This document shows positions 1-8,007 of a stretch of DNA of 64,000 bases, one piece after another. Below the pieces are notes generated by a model, which searched no databases, was not told the DNA's origin, and worked only from the letters and a program-made list of their open reading frames with translations. Origin of the DNA: Bacteroidales bacterium (GTDB lineage Bacteria > Bacteroidota > Bacteroidia > Bacteroidales > UBA932); assembly GCA_017430365.1 (NCBI GenBank), contig JAFRNC010000009.1, positions 225,804 to 289,803 of the forward strand, given 5' to 3'. Both the position numbers and the translations under genes were made by a program. The stretch's first letter is position 1, and every line of letters starts with the position of its first letter.

Positions 1-384
1 TGCACAGTAGTCTTCCGGATCGAAACCGTTGAGACTGCCGCTCAACAGGGCGAGAGGCCTCAGTATCCTCAGGTTGAGGGGTACCTGGACCGTGGCGTCG
101 GTACGGGGCTCTATCGATACGGTTCCGTCCATCGTGACATCGGCGAAGCGGGCGAAATCCCCGACAGGATACAAAGCCGCATCCAGGGATTCGAGCGAGA
201 TGCGCGAAGCTGTGGGGTTCTTGACGTCGAGTTCGAGCACGAGGTCGGCCGTCACGCCGTCGAGACCGAAACGCACATTGTCCGGCTGCAGGAAGCGGTA
301 TCCCGTAATCTCGGGATTGAGCGTTTCCCTGTTGCAGGCGGTCAGCATGAGGGCCGCGAAGAGGATCAATAACAGCCGTTTCAT
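1..384 (-). CDS. Partial lipoprotein, LEA14/WHy-like (3' end outside window)
   Basis: The reading frame runs off the left edge; 128 codons are visible. It opens with a lipoprotein signal peptide (MKRLLLILFAALMLTAC, lipobox LTAC), so the mature protein is probably lipid-anchored. The following residues (roughly 25-100) have the hydrophobic pattern of LEA14/WHy-type beta-sandwich domains: a line like VTADLVLELDVKNPTA and later VQVPLNLRI. This fold is common in small Bacteroidota lipoproteins of unknown role. The start codon is the complement of 382-384, just downstream of a -7 promoter box. The family call is from pattern only and is tentative; the lipoprotein call is firm. Confidence 0.6.
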   Translation of the reverse strand, partial: MKRLLLILFAALMLTACNRETLNPEITGYRFLQPDNVRFGLDGVTADLVLELDVKNPTASRISLESLDAALYPVGDFARFADVTMDGTVSIEPRTDATVQVPLNLRILRPLALLSGSLNGFDPEDYCA

Positions 385-411
385 CGTAATTGGCATTTCC
401 GATACAATATA

Positions 412-419
412 CAAAGATA
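412..419 (-). promoter_or_regulatory. Bacteroidota -7 box for the 1-384 lipoprotein
   Basis: TATCTTTG on the minus strand matches the Bacteroidota -7 consensus TAnnTTTG and sits 28 nt upstream of the start codon at 384. It is back to back with the miaB box at 428-435, so the two genes have divergent promoters in one 70-bp gap. Confidence 0.6.
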
Positions 420-427
420 TAAAAAGT

Positions 428-435
428 TATCTTTG
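428..435 (+). promoter_or_regulatory. Bacteroidota -7 box for miaB
   Basis: TATCTTTG on the plus strand, 20 nt before the miaB ATG at 455. It places transcription start at about 440, which excludes the longer open frame that begins at 29. Confidence 0.6.
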
Positions 436-454
436 CTGCGAAATTCAAGCCAAC

Positions 455-1828
455 ATGAGTCGAGAAGAATTATTTTCCGTAAGGCCGCTCTTCAATCCCG
501 AAGGCCGTCACGTCTATCTGGAAACCTACGGCTGCCAGATGAATGTCAACGACAGCGAAGTGGTGCTGTCCATTCTTCAGGGGGCCGGATTCACCCTGTG
601 TGAGAAGATGGACGAGGCCGACCTGATCCTGGTCAATACCTGTTCCATCCGCGACAACGCGGAACAGCGGGTGCTCGGAAGGCTCGACCTTTTCCGCCAG
701 GAGAAGAAACGCCGTCCCGGCGTGGTCGTGGGGGTGCTTGGATGTATGGCTGAACGCTTGAAGGACAAGCTTCTGGAAAATTCCGCAGTAGATATAGTGG
801 CAGGCCCCGACGCCTACCGCGACCTGCCCCGTCTCGTCGAGGCTGTGACAGCCTCGGGAAAGCAGATAAACACCATTCTTTCCCACGAGGAGACCTATGC
901 CGACATAGCTCCGGTGAGGATGGACAAACAGGGGGTTAGCGCCTTCATATCGATAATGCGCGGCTGCAACAACGTCTGCTCCTACTGCATCGTACCCTAT
1001 GTGCGCGGGGCCGAGCGAAGCCGCGATCCTGAAAGCATCCTCAACGAGGCCCGGACCCTCATAGATGCCGGCTACAGGGAGATCAACCTGCTCGGCCAGA
1101 ATGTCGACTCATACAACTGGTCTCCCGCAGATCCGGCGGAAGGGAAACTCGATTTCGCCGGGCTGCTCGACAGGGTGGCCCGTCTAGACCCCGCCGTCCG
1201 CATACGCTTCGCCACGTCCCACCCCAAGGACATGAGCGACAGGGTGCTGCATACCATGGCCTCGCATCCCAACATCTGCCGCCACATCCATCTTCCTGTG
1301 CAGTCCGGAAGTGACGTGATGCTTGAAAAGATGAACCGCAAGTATACCCGCGCCCGTTATATGGAACAGATAGCCTCCATACGCAGGATAATGCCCGACT
1401 GCGCTGTCACGACTGACGTGATTGCCGGTTTCAGCGGCGAGTCGGACGAGGATTTCGAAGCTACGCTCTCGCTTTTCCGCGAGGTCAGGTACGACGGGGC
1501 TTTCATGTTCCAGTACTCGGAGCGCCCCGGGACCAAGGCTTCGCGGCACTATCCCGATGACGTGCCTGCCGCAGTCAAGACCGCCCGTCTGAACGAGATC
1601 ATAGCGCTCCAGAACGGGATTTCTCTGGAACGTAACCGGGAATGCGTGGGGAAATTCTATGAAGTCCTGATAGAGGGACCCTCCAAGCGCTCGGATGCGG
1701 AACTGGTGGGCCGCACTTCGCAGAACAAGACATGCGTTTTCCCTGCCGGAGGGCACCGCCCGGGAGAATACGTCAACGTCCGGGTGCTTTCATGCACCTC
1801 GGCCACGCTGCTTTGCGAAGTTGTCTGA
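455..1828 (+). CDS. miaB: tRNA-2-methylthio-N6-dimethylallyladenosine synthase MiaB
   Basis: Radical-SAM methylthiotransferase that adds the 2-methylthio group to i6A37 of tRNAs reading UNN codons. The 457-residue protein has the full domain order: N-terminal MTTase domain with three cluster cysteines (C27, C63, C97 in ETYGCQMN, NTCSI and GVLGCMAER), the radical-SAM CxxxCxxC motif (C171, C175, C178), and a C-terminal TRAM domain (about 390-457). The frame is open back to 29, but the homologous region starts at MSREELF, and a -7 box at 428-435 supports ATG 455. It converges on upp with only 11 bp between the two stops. Family call is secure. Confidence 0.97.
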   Translation: MSREELFSVRPLFNPEGRHVYLETYGCQMNVNDSEVVLSILQGAGFTLCEKMDEADLILVNTCSIRDNAEQRVLGRLDLFRQEKKRRPGVVVGVLGCMAERLKDKLLENSAVDIVAGPDAYRDLPRLVEAVTASGKQINTILSHEETYADIAPVRMDKQGVSAFISIMRGCNNVCSYCIVPYVRGAERSRDPESILNEARTLIDAGYREINLLGQNVDSYNWSPADPAEGKLDFAGLLDRVARLDPAVRIRFATSHPKDMSDRVLHTMASHPNICRHIHLPVQSGSDVMLEKMNRKYTRARYMEQIASIRRIMPDCAVTTDVIAGFSGESDEDFEATLSLFREVRYDGAFMFQYSERPGTKASRHYPDDVPAAVKTARLNEIIALQNGISLERNRECVGKFYEVLIEGPSKRSDAELVGRTSQNKTCVFPAGGHRPGEYVNVRVLSCTSATLLCEVV

Positions 1829-1839
1829 CTGGAATAATC

Positions 1840-2493
1840 TCAGTTCTTGTCGCCGAATGCCAGGTCTCCGGCATCGCCCAGTCCGGGAACGATGAAGGAG
1901 TGGTTGGTGAGTTCCTCGTCGATGGCGCCAACCCATAGCGTCACCCGTTTGTGAGGGAGGTTTTTGGAGAGGTTCTCAACGCCGTCGCGGGATGCGACGG
2001 GGCATACGATGTGGGTATGGTCAGGCTCCCCGTTGCTCAGCAGGCTCTCGTAAGTCATCAGCATCGACGCGCCCGAAGCGATCATCGCGTCGGCTATCAC
2101 GAGCGTCTTCCCTTCAAGGGGCGGGCAGCTCTGGTATTCGACGAGCATGTCGCATTCGTTTCCCTTTCCGTATTTGCGGTAAGTGGCTACGAAGGCGTTC
2201 TGTGCACCGTCGAAGAAGTTGAGAAGCCCCTGGTGGACAGGCAGTCCGGCCCGCAGTATGGTTGCGAGGACCATCTGGTCGCCCAGTATCTGTGAGGTGG
2301 CGATCCCAAGCGGGGTTTCGACCTCCACGGGGAGGAAGGTGAGGGTCTTGCTTATCTCGTAGGCAAAGATTTCCCCGATCCGTTCCAGGTTCCTGCGGAA
2401 ACGCAGGCTGTCCTTCTGAACCGACTTGTCGCGGATCTGGGCCATGAAATGGTTGAAGAGAGAGTCTGTCTCTCCGAGGCAAATGATTTTCAT
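1840..2493 (-). CDS. upp: Uracil phosphoribosyltransferase
   Basis: Pyrimidine salvage enzyme: uracil + PRPP to UMP + PPi, cytosolic. The protein is 217 residues, close to the family norm. The PRPP-binding loop is VIADAMIASGAS (132-143) and the C-terminal uracil-recognition segment is GLGDAGDLAFG (204-214). At the position before AFG many homologues have Arg; here it is Leu. A weak -7-like element (TATCTTTA, 2518-2525) lies upstream. Convergent with miaB. Confidence 0.96.
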   Translation of the reverse strand: MKIICLGETDSLFNHFMAQIRDKSVQKDSLRFRRNLERIGEIFAYEISKTLTFLPVEVETPLGIATSQILGDQMVLATILRAGLPVHQGLLNFFDGAQNAFVATYRKYGKGNECDMLVEYQSCPPLEGKTLVIADAMIASGASMLMTYESLLSNGEPDHTHIVCPVASRDGVENLSKNLPHKRVTLWVGAIDEELTNHSFIVPGLGDAGDLAFGDKN

Positions 2494-2553
2494 GGGGATT
2501 TCAGGCTTTTTACACCTTAAAGATAATAAATCTCCCCGGAAAACCGATATTTT

Positions 2554-3174
2554 TTATCTCTTGTCTACGATCTTGGCCGTAGGGAAATCGGCGGGATTGA
2601 AGGTGACTTGTTTCTCCGTCACCCCGAAAGAGACGTCGCGCATTGTCATGGTCATCCCCGACATCTTGGCGCTCAGGCTCTTGGGATAATAAGTGCCTTT
2701 GGCTACGACCAGGTCGATGGTCTTGGGAGCGTCCTTGTCGGTGTTGTCCCTGGATTTCTTGCATACAAAGTACCAGGCGTCATCCGTCTCTTTCTTCAGG
2801 GAGACGTCGTAGCCGTCGGTCAATCCGCTGAACAGCTCGGCATCACCCTCTCCTTCGGCATTGTCGGGATCCTCGTTCTTTATCTCGATTTCGTTGTTCT
2901 TGGAGATATAGGTCCATGACGTCTTGCCGTCGCTGAAAGTGATCATGTCAACCCCCATCATCCTGCCTTCCACTCGGGATTTGTCTCCGAGCGACCAGGC
3001 TTTGGTGGTCATGGTCCCGATGATGGGAACCTTTATGTCGACGGTCATGAAAAAGCCCTCTTTTTCGTGCTTGTCCATCTCCTCTTCCATTCGGGAGATG
3101 ATTTCTTCGGGAGTCTGGGCGAATGCCGTCGCCGCAATGAGAAGGGCGGCGAAAAGATATATTATGCGTTTCAT
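2554..3174 (-). CDS. LolA-like outer-membrane lipoprotein-sorting family protein
   Basis: A 206-residue exported protein. The signal peptide is MKRIIYLFAALLIAATAFAQ. The mature part has an amphipathic helix containing PEEIISRMEEEMDKH, then alternating beta-strands with FSDGKTSWTYISKNNEI and GTYYPKSLSA, the layout of the LolA/LolB half-barrel family that handles lipoprotein-like ligands in the periplasm. I assign the family from topology rather than a diagnostic residue. An in-frame upstream ATG (3228) exists, but the signal peptide and a -7 box at 3198-3205 favour 3174. Downstream of radC with its own promoter. Confidence 0.7.
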   Translation of the reverse strand: MKRIIYLFAALLIAATAFAQTPEEIISRMEEEMDKHEKEGFFMTVDIKVPIIGTMTTKAWSLGDKSRVEGRMMGVDMITFSDGKTSWTYISKNNEIEIKNEDPDNAEGEGDAELFSGLTDGYDVSLKKETDDAWYFVCKKSRDNTDKDAPKTIDLVVAKGTYYPKSLSAKMSGMTMTMRDVSFGVTEKQVTFNPADFPTAKIVDKR

Positions 3175-3197
3175 GGCTCTGAGGTTTTTATTGAATC

Positions 3198-3205
3198 CAA
3201 AATTA
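3198..3205 (-). promoter_or_regulatory. -7 box for the LolA-like gene
   Basis: TAATTTTG on the minus strand (TAnnTTTG consensus), 24 nt upstream of the start at 3174. It lies downstream of the radC stop (3235), so the LolA-like gene need not depend on radC transcription. It also excludes the in-frame ATG at 3228. Confidence 0.55.
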
Positions 3206-3234
3206 CAAATTAATTGCCTTTGGTACAACGGGAG

Positions 3235-3927
3235 TCAGTATTTCCCCTGGGTTTCGTCGGAGAAACTGTAGTACTTCCTTCCGCCGATTACTATATGGTC
3301 GACCAGGGCGATGTCGAATACCGCCGCCGCCTTGCGGAGCGCTTCCGTCTGCGCGCGGTCCTGTTCCCCTGGCGCAGGGTTGCCGGAAGGATGGTTGTGG
3401 ACCAGTATGATCCCGCTCGCGAGCCGTTCCACGGCTTTCTTCACTATGATCTTGATGTCGATGACCGTGGAGACCTGTCCGCCTGAACTGACCTTCTCCT
3501 TGCAGGTCACTTTTCCGGAGCGGTTGAGGTATATGATCCAGCACTCTTCGTGGGCCAGGTCTTTCAGAAGCGGCCCCATCATCCTGGCGACCGTGGCAGA
3601 TCTGCGGACCGGAGGCCCGTCATCGGGGAGTTCCGCCGCGAGGCGGCGAGCCAGTTCGAACGCGGCGGCGACGGATGTGGCCTTGGCGGGGCCGATGCCG
3701 GCCGTCATGGCCATTCCGGCCGCACTACGGCGGGAGAGGGTGTCCAGCTTTCCGCCGGATCCCGCTAGAAGTTCCCGTGCAAGGTCGACCGCACTCCTTT
3801 CTGAAGTGCCCGACCTTAGCAGGAGGGCCAGCAGTTCCGTGTTGGTGAGGGAGGCCGCTCCATGCAGCATCAGCTTTTCCCGCGGCCGCTCTTCCTCATC
3901 CCAAGTCTTGATGCAACTGTTTTTCAT
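3235..3927 (-). CDS. radC: RadC family JAB-domain protein
   Basis: A 230-residue protein with an N-terminal helix-hairpin-helix-like region (about 20-90, including MTAGIGPAKATSVAAAF) and a C-terminal JAB/MPN metal-binding domain with the JAMM-type motif VHNHPSGNPAPGEQD. The historical DNA-repair role is not established biochemically; a JAB fold and DNA-associated function are family knowledge. The start codon at 3927 is only 14 bp from the rpsT terminator hairpin, and no separate promoter is visible, so expression may depend on read-through from tRNA-Glu/rpsT. Confidence 0.93.
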   Translation of the reverse strand: MKNSCIKTWDEEERPREKLMLHGAASLTNTELLALLLRSGTSERSAVDLARELLAGSGGKLDTLSRRSAAGMAMTAGIGPAKATSVAAAFELARRLAAELPDDGPPVRRSATVARMMGPLLKDLAHEECWIIYLNRSGKVTCKEKVSSGGQVSTVIDIKIIVKKAVERLASGIILVHNHPSGNPAPGEQDRAQTEALRKAAAVFDIALVDHIVIGGRKYYSFSDETQGKY

Positions 3928-3946
3928 GATGTCGGGAAATAAAAAA

Positions 3947-3972
3947 AACTTTCCAACAAAGGTTGGAAAGTT
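3947..3972 (-). terminator. Intrinsic terminator downstream of rpsT
   Basis: Perfect 11-bp stem (AACTTTCCAAC, 3947-3957, with its complement at 3962-3972) and a 4-nt loop. Reading the minus strand it is followed by eight U (complement of 3941-3948). A short T run on the plus strand at 3971-3975 could make it weakly bidirectional. Confidence 0.88.
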
Positions 3973-4001
3973 TTTCCTGTTTCTTCCGACAAAAAAGCAA
4001 T

Positions 4002-4256
4002 TTATGCGAGTTTGTTCACGTAAACTGCGATTCCGCTCTTAAGGTTGGAGGCCTTGTTCTTGTGGATGACGTTGATCTTGGCCAGTTTGTCGATCATGGC
4101 GAACACCTTGGGCATGGATGCCTCGGCTGCTGCCTTGTCGGTGGTATTACGGATCGCCTTGATGGCGTTTCTTGTCGTGCGTGCATAATATTTGTTATGC
4201 ACTCTGCGTTTCTCGCTCTGGCGGAAGCGCTTGTCTGCTGATGCGTGATTTGCCAT
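4002..4256 (-). CDS. rpsT: 30S ribosomal protein S20
   Basis: An 84-residue basic helical protein with the S20 signature [18 protein letters not shown]. It binds 16S rRNA helices in the body of the small subunit. The gene lies 21 bp downstream of tRNA-Glu on the same strand with no intervening terminator, and ends before a strong hairpin at 3947-3972, so the tRNA and rpsT probably share one transcript that is cleaved by tRNA processing. Confidence 0.96.
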   Translation of the reverse strand: MANHASADKRFRQSEKRRVHNKYYARTTRNAIKAIRNTTDKAAAEASMPKVFAMIDKLAKINVIHKNKASNLKSGIAVYVNKLA

Positions 4257-4277
4257 TACTCTATTTTTTATATTTTG

Positions 4278-4349
4278 TAGCGGGTAGGAGAGTCGAACTC
4301 CTCTTTAGAGAATGAAAATCTCTCGTCCTAGCCGATAGACGAACCCGCC
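4278..4349 (-). tRNA. tRNA-Glu (anticodon TTC)
   Basis: A 72-nt tRNA on the minus strand. The acceptor arms are GGCGGGT and ACCCGCT, with discriminator A at 4278. The anticodon arm is AGAGA / TTTTCAT / TCTCT with TTC as anticodon, and the T arm has GTTCGACTC. CCA is not encoded, as usual in Bacteroidota. Position 1-72 is a G-U pair. A -7 box at 4378-4385 lies about 29 nt upstream. Confidence 0.95.
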
Positions 4350-4377
4350 GCTGGCCACACTTCTCAGAATGGGACCG

Positions 4378-4385
4378 CAAAGATA
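4378..4385 (-). promoter_or_regulatory. -7 box for tRNA-Glu/rpsT
   Basis: TATCTTTG on the minus strand, ending 29 nt upstream of the mature tRNA 5' end. An A/T-rich stretch with a TTG lies at the expected -33 distance. Confidence 0.6.
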
Positions 4386-4439
4386 GAAAAAGTTTTTTCA
4401 ACTACAAATTTTTTCTTCTTTTTGCTTATTTCAACTGCA

Positions 4440-5426
4440 TCAGTGCCATGAGTATATGATCGCTTCCAGCTGACGCAGGTAATCGCGCTTGTCATATTTT
4501 GGCGCGTAGACGAATCCCTCGATGACGAATACCTCCTTGCCGTCGGGGCTGAGGAAGGCGTCGCTGATGAAAGGACCGCCCATGTAGTCGTTCTGGGTCT
4601 CCCAGAGGGAACGTATCTCCGTGAAATTGCGGCCTTTATAGCTCTTCTGCCAGTAGCCCGGGGTGAGCACCGGATTGGTGATCATGTAGCTTCCTTCCAG
4701 CGTTCCCGGTACGTTTTCCTTCATCACCTCGTTGCGTTTGGCCACCAGCGCTTCTGCGGTGAACTGCTGCTCGCCGGTGTAGGGGAAGCGGTAGATGAAG
4801 ATTCCCTGGGTGGTGTAGGTAGTCTCATAGGAAATCCAGAGGAAATCGTCAGTCTGTTTCTTCAGGGAGTAGGAAGAGGGGAAGTAGGGGCTCCCTCCGT
4901 AGAGGTTGCGCACTATCTGGCCGAGACCCTGGTTCTCGAATTTCCTTGCGTTGTAGATGACCCTCTCGCGTTCGGCGTCCTCGAAGGTCTCGCAGATCTT
5001 CTCATCCTGGGAAAGTATGATCTCGGCGGCGATGGCCTCGCTGGGCGCTGAGACGCGGATCACGGTTTGCGGATCGGAATAGACATTCTTGAATATTTCC
5101 AGTTTGCCGGCGCAGGTATCTGCGATCTGGAGGTAGAGGATGTTGCGATGGAGACGGAATACATTGACGAAGCCCTCCGGGGGTACGTTGTAGATCCGGT
5201 ATTTGCTCTCCCTCTGCGGGGTGAAGGGATACTCGCCCTGGAGGACGGTGCGGACGGCGTTGCCCGCCTCCGATTCCCATACCGCCTTCGAGGAGACTAT
5301 CTCAACCTCGCCGGCCTTTCCGCTGATGGCTGGGAGGAGCTGGGGTTTCTTCTCTTTTTCGCATGCCACCGCCGCAAGCAGGATGCAGGGCAGCATGATG
5401 GCCATGAGGATTTGTCTTTTATTCAT
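4440..5426 (-). CDS. DUF4837 family lipoprotein
   Basis: Predicted lipid-anchored protein of 328 residues. The signal peptide is MNKRQILMAIMLPCILLAAVAC (lipobox AAVAC). The mature part is a mixed alpha/beta domain with no recognised catalytic motif; length and context match the Bacteroidota family DUF4837. It follows rseP. A second possible start at 5453 overlaps the rseP TGA as ATGA and would add nine residues (MKRNKYQVT) to the n-region; the shorter signal peptide is more typical, so 5426 is used. Being coupled to rseP and dxr suggests an envelope role, but this is inference. Confidence 0.75.
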   Translation of the reverse strand: MNKRQILMAIMLPCILLAAVACEKEKKPQLLPAISGKAGEVEIVSSKAVWESEAGNAVRTVLQGEYPFTPQRESKYRIYNVPPEGFVNVFRLHRNILYLQIADTCAGKLEIFKNVYSDPQTVIRVSAPSEAIAAEIILSQDEKICETFEDAERERVIYNARKFENQGLGQIVRNLYGGSPYFPSSYSLKKQTDDFLWISYETTYTTQGIFIYRFPYTGEQQFTAEALVAKRNEVMKENVPGTLEGSYMITNPVLTPGYWQKSYKGRNFTEIRSLWETQNDYMGGPFISDAFLSPDGKEVFVIEGFVYAPKYDKRDYLRQLEAIIYSWH

Positions 5427-5452
5427 AGTGACTTGGTATTTGTTTCTTTTCA

Positions 5453-6835
5453 TCAGAAGAGGCTGCGGATGTCGTTTCCGAAGGCGAGTACCATGAGCAT
5501 GATCAGCAGGGCCATGCCGATCCATTCAGCCACCTCCATGAACTTGTCGGAAGGCCTCCTGCCCGTGATCATCTCGAATATGAGGAAGAGTATGTGGCCT
5601 CCGTCAAGCGCCGGTATGGGGAGGAGGTTCATCACGCCGAGCATTATGGAGAGCAGGGCGCATAGCGTCCAGAACTTGAACCAGTCCCAGGTGTCGGGGA
5701 ATATCCTGCCGATGGCGATGAAACTGCCGACTGACTTGTAGGCCTTGGTCTTGGGCGAGAAAATCAGTCCCAGTTCCTGGACATATCCCTTGATGGTTGT
5801 GAAGGTCTTCCGGGCCCCGGCGGGGACCGCGGTCAAGAGATTGTATTCGCGCGTGGTTACGTCGAAGAATTTGTTCAGGTCGGTGTCGAGCATGACGCCG
5901 ACATGTCCTGCGGTATCGACCTGTAGGGGCAGGTTGAATTCGTCACCGGCGCGGCTGACCGATGCCGTTATCTCTTCGGAGCGGTGTCTGGCGAGCTCCT
6001 TCTGTATCTGCTGCACTATGCTCATCCTCTCTCCGTCGATTCCCACGAACGCATCGCCTGGAAGCAGTCCCGCTCCGGCATTGGGTGAATCGGCGGGTAC
6101 CTCCTTGACCACGAAGGGGAAGGCGAGGTCGAACATGCCGGGAGTATTGAGCATGGCGGGCAGATAGTCGGGGTCGATCGAGACGGTGACGGTGTCGCCG
6201 CCGCGGAGGACGGTGGCTTCGCGCGCCTGCGAGCGGACCAGGTCTACCTGCAGGTTCTGGAAGTTCTCGGTCGGCACGCCGTCGAAGGCGAGGATGCGGT
6301 CGCCGTCACGGAATCCTATCTCGTAGGACAGGTCGTTGACCGCAATGCCGTAAACCGCGTTTTCGTTGCGCAGGTATTCTTCCCCCCATGTCCCGAGGAT
6401 GGCGGCATAGAGGATGATGGCCAGGATGAAATTGAAGAGCACCCCGCCGAACATGATGAAGAAACGCTGCCATGCTTTCTTGGTGCGGAACTCGTAGGGC
6501 TGGGGAGGAAGTTTCATCGCTTCCGTGTCCATCGATTCGTCGATCATGCCGGCGATCTTGCAGTAGCCGCCGAAGGGGAGCCAGCCGATGCCGTATTCAG
6601 TGTTCTCAGGATGTGCATCCCACTCAGGATCGTCGTTCGGGGAGAATGCCTTGCAGTGCCACTTGCCGTTGAAGCGCTTGAATTTTATGATGGAACGTTT
6701 CGGATTGAAGAAGAGGTAGAACTTCTCCACCCTTGTCTTGAAGAGTTTCGCGAATGTATAGTGCCCGAACTCGTGGAATAGGACGAGCAGGGAGAGGGCC
6801 AGGATGACCTGGATTATTTTCAGCAGTACAACCAT
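5453..6835 (-). CDS. rseP: Site-2 protease RseP (RIP metalloprotease)
   Basis: Intramembrane zinc protease of 460 residues, normal for the family. The first membrane helix carries the zinc motif HEFGH (H21, E22, H25). Two PDZ-like regions follow (about 190-260 and 265-330; for example VKEVPADSPNAGAGLLPGD), and the C-terminal helix has the third ligand motif in LLPIPALDGGH. In other bacteria it cleaves anti-sigma factors; the Bacteroidota substrate is not evident here. The start overlaps the dxr stop as ATGA, so the two are translationally coupled. Confidence 0.95.
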   Translation of the reverse strand: MVVLLKIIQVILALSLLVLFHEFGHYTFAKLFKTRVEKFYLFFNPKRSIIKFKRFNGKWHCKAFSPNDDPEWDAHPENTEYGIGWLPFGGYCKIAGMIDESMDTEAMKLPPQPYEFRTKKAWQRFFIMFGGVLFNFILAIILYAAILGTWGEEYLRNENAVYGIAVNDLSYEIGFRDGDRILAFDGVPTENFQNLQVDLVRSQAREATVLRGGDTVTVSIDPDYLPAMLNTPGMFDLAFPFVVKEVPADSPNAGAGLLPGDAFVGIDGERMSIVQQIQKELARHRSEEITASVSRAGDEFNLPLQVDTAGHVGVMLDTDLNKFFDVTTREYNLLTAVPAGARKTFTTIKGYVQELGLIFSPKTKAYKSVGSFIAIGRIFPDTWDWFKFWTLCALLSIMLGVMNLLPIPALDGGHILFLIFEMITGRRPSDKFMEVAEWIGMALLIMLMVLAFGNDIRSLF

Positions 6836-8007
6836 CAGTGCCGTATTCTGTCAATGATATCGGAAGCGAATCGTTTCGCTTCAAAATCCGTGCTATAAAT
6901 CTGTTCTATGCCGGGATTTTCCACAAAAGTGCAGCGCGCCATGGCCGAGGAGATGATATCGGGAATGTCGGTGAAACGGATCTTCCCCTCGAGGAATGCG
7001 GCGACCGCCACTTCGTTTGCGCCGTTCATCATGCATGTGGCGTTTCCGCCCTTTCCAAGCGCTTCGTAGGCCAGGCCGAGGCAGGGGAAGCGCTCCAGGT
7101 CGGGCTTTTCGAATGTCAGGCTCGCCAGTTGCGCGAAATCTATGCGCCTGGCGTCCAGGTCGATGCGGGAAGGATATGACAGCGCATACTGGATGGGCAG
7201 GCGCATGTCGGGCTGGCTCAGCTGCGCCATGACGCAGCCGTCCGAAAACTGCACCATGGAATGTATTATGGACTGGGGATGGATCACGACCTCTATGTCC
7301 GCAGGCTCCACGTTGAAGAGCCAGCGCGCCTCGATCAGTTCCAGCCCCTTGTTCATGAGACTGGCCGAATCGATGGTCACCTTTGCCCCCATTTTCCACC
7401 GGGGATGGTTCAGCGCCTGTTCACGGGTGGCTGCGGCCATCTCTTCGCGGGTGCTGTGGAGGAACGGCCCGCCCGATCCTGTAAGAAGGATCTTCTCAAG
7501 CCGGGCATGCTCTCCCTGCAGGCACTGGAAAATGGCGGAGTGCTCCGAGTCGACCGGAAGGATGGGAGCCCCGTTCTTCCGTGCGAGGGGCATGATGATG
7601 CTTCCGGCCGCGACAAGCGTCTCCTTGTTGGCCAGGGCGATGGCTTTGCCTGCGTCTATCGCGGCGATAGTGGGGCGCAGCCCGCTGAATCCCACCATAG
7701 CCGTCAGGACTATGTCTATATCAGGGTCCTTCATCAGGTCGCAGATGGAGTCTATGCCCGTGAAGACCTTGATATATAACGGGTCCAGTGCCGAGGCCAC
7801 TTCTTCGTAAAGGTCCGGGTTGCAGATCACCACGCTCGACGGGTTGAACCTGCGGGCCTGTTCGATGAGCAGCCTGCTGTTGTTGTTGGCGGTGAGCAGT
7901 TGCACTTCGAACAGGTCGGGATGCTGCCCGATCACGTCGAGGGCCTGGGTGCCGATCGATCCTGTCGAACCGAGTATGGCGATATGTCTCTTCGGTTTGT
8001 TCTCCAT
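6835..8007 (-). CDS. dxr: 1-deoxy-D-xylulose-5-phosphate reductoisomerase
   Basis: Second step of the MEP isoprenoid pathway: DXP to MEP with NADPH. The 390-residue protein starts MENKPKRHIAILGSTGSIG with the NADPH-binding GSTGSIG loop. Further signatures are ALANKETLVAAG, ILPVDSEHSAIFQ (metal-binding D and E) and DSASLMNKGLE. The frame is open 75 codons further upstream, but that segment has no homology-like character and overlaps the preceding gene; ATG 8007 overlaps the upstream stop as ATGA. It sits in an envelope operon with rseP. Confidence 0.96.
   Translation of the reverse strand: MENKPKRHIAILGSTGSIGTQALDVIGQHPDLFEVQLLTANNNSRLLIEQARRFNPSSVVICNPDLYEEVASALDPLYIKVFTGIDSICDLMKDPDIDIVLTAMVGFSGLRPTIAAIDAGKAIALANKETLVAAGSIIMPLARKNGAPILPVDSEHSAIFQCLQGEHARLEKILLTGSGGPFLHSTREEMAAATREQALNHPRWKMGAKVTIDSASLMNKGLELIEARWLFNVEPADIEVVIHPQSIIHSMVQFSDGCVMAQLSQPDMRLPIQYALSYPSRIDLDARRIDFAQLASLTFEKPDLERFPCLGLAYEALGKGGNATCMMNGANEVAVAAFLEGKIRFTDIPDIISSAMARCTFVENPGIEQIYSTDFEAKRFASDIIDRIRH

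Noticed and set aside
29..454. A 142-codon upstream extension of miaB
   Set aside because: It lies on top of the minus-strand lipoprotein, has no MiaB-like residues, and a -7 box at 428-435 places transcription start after it.
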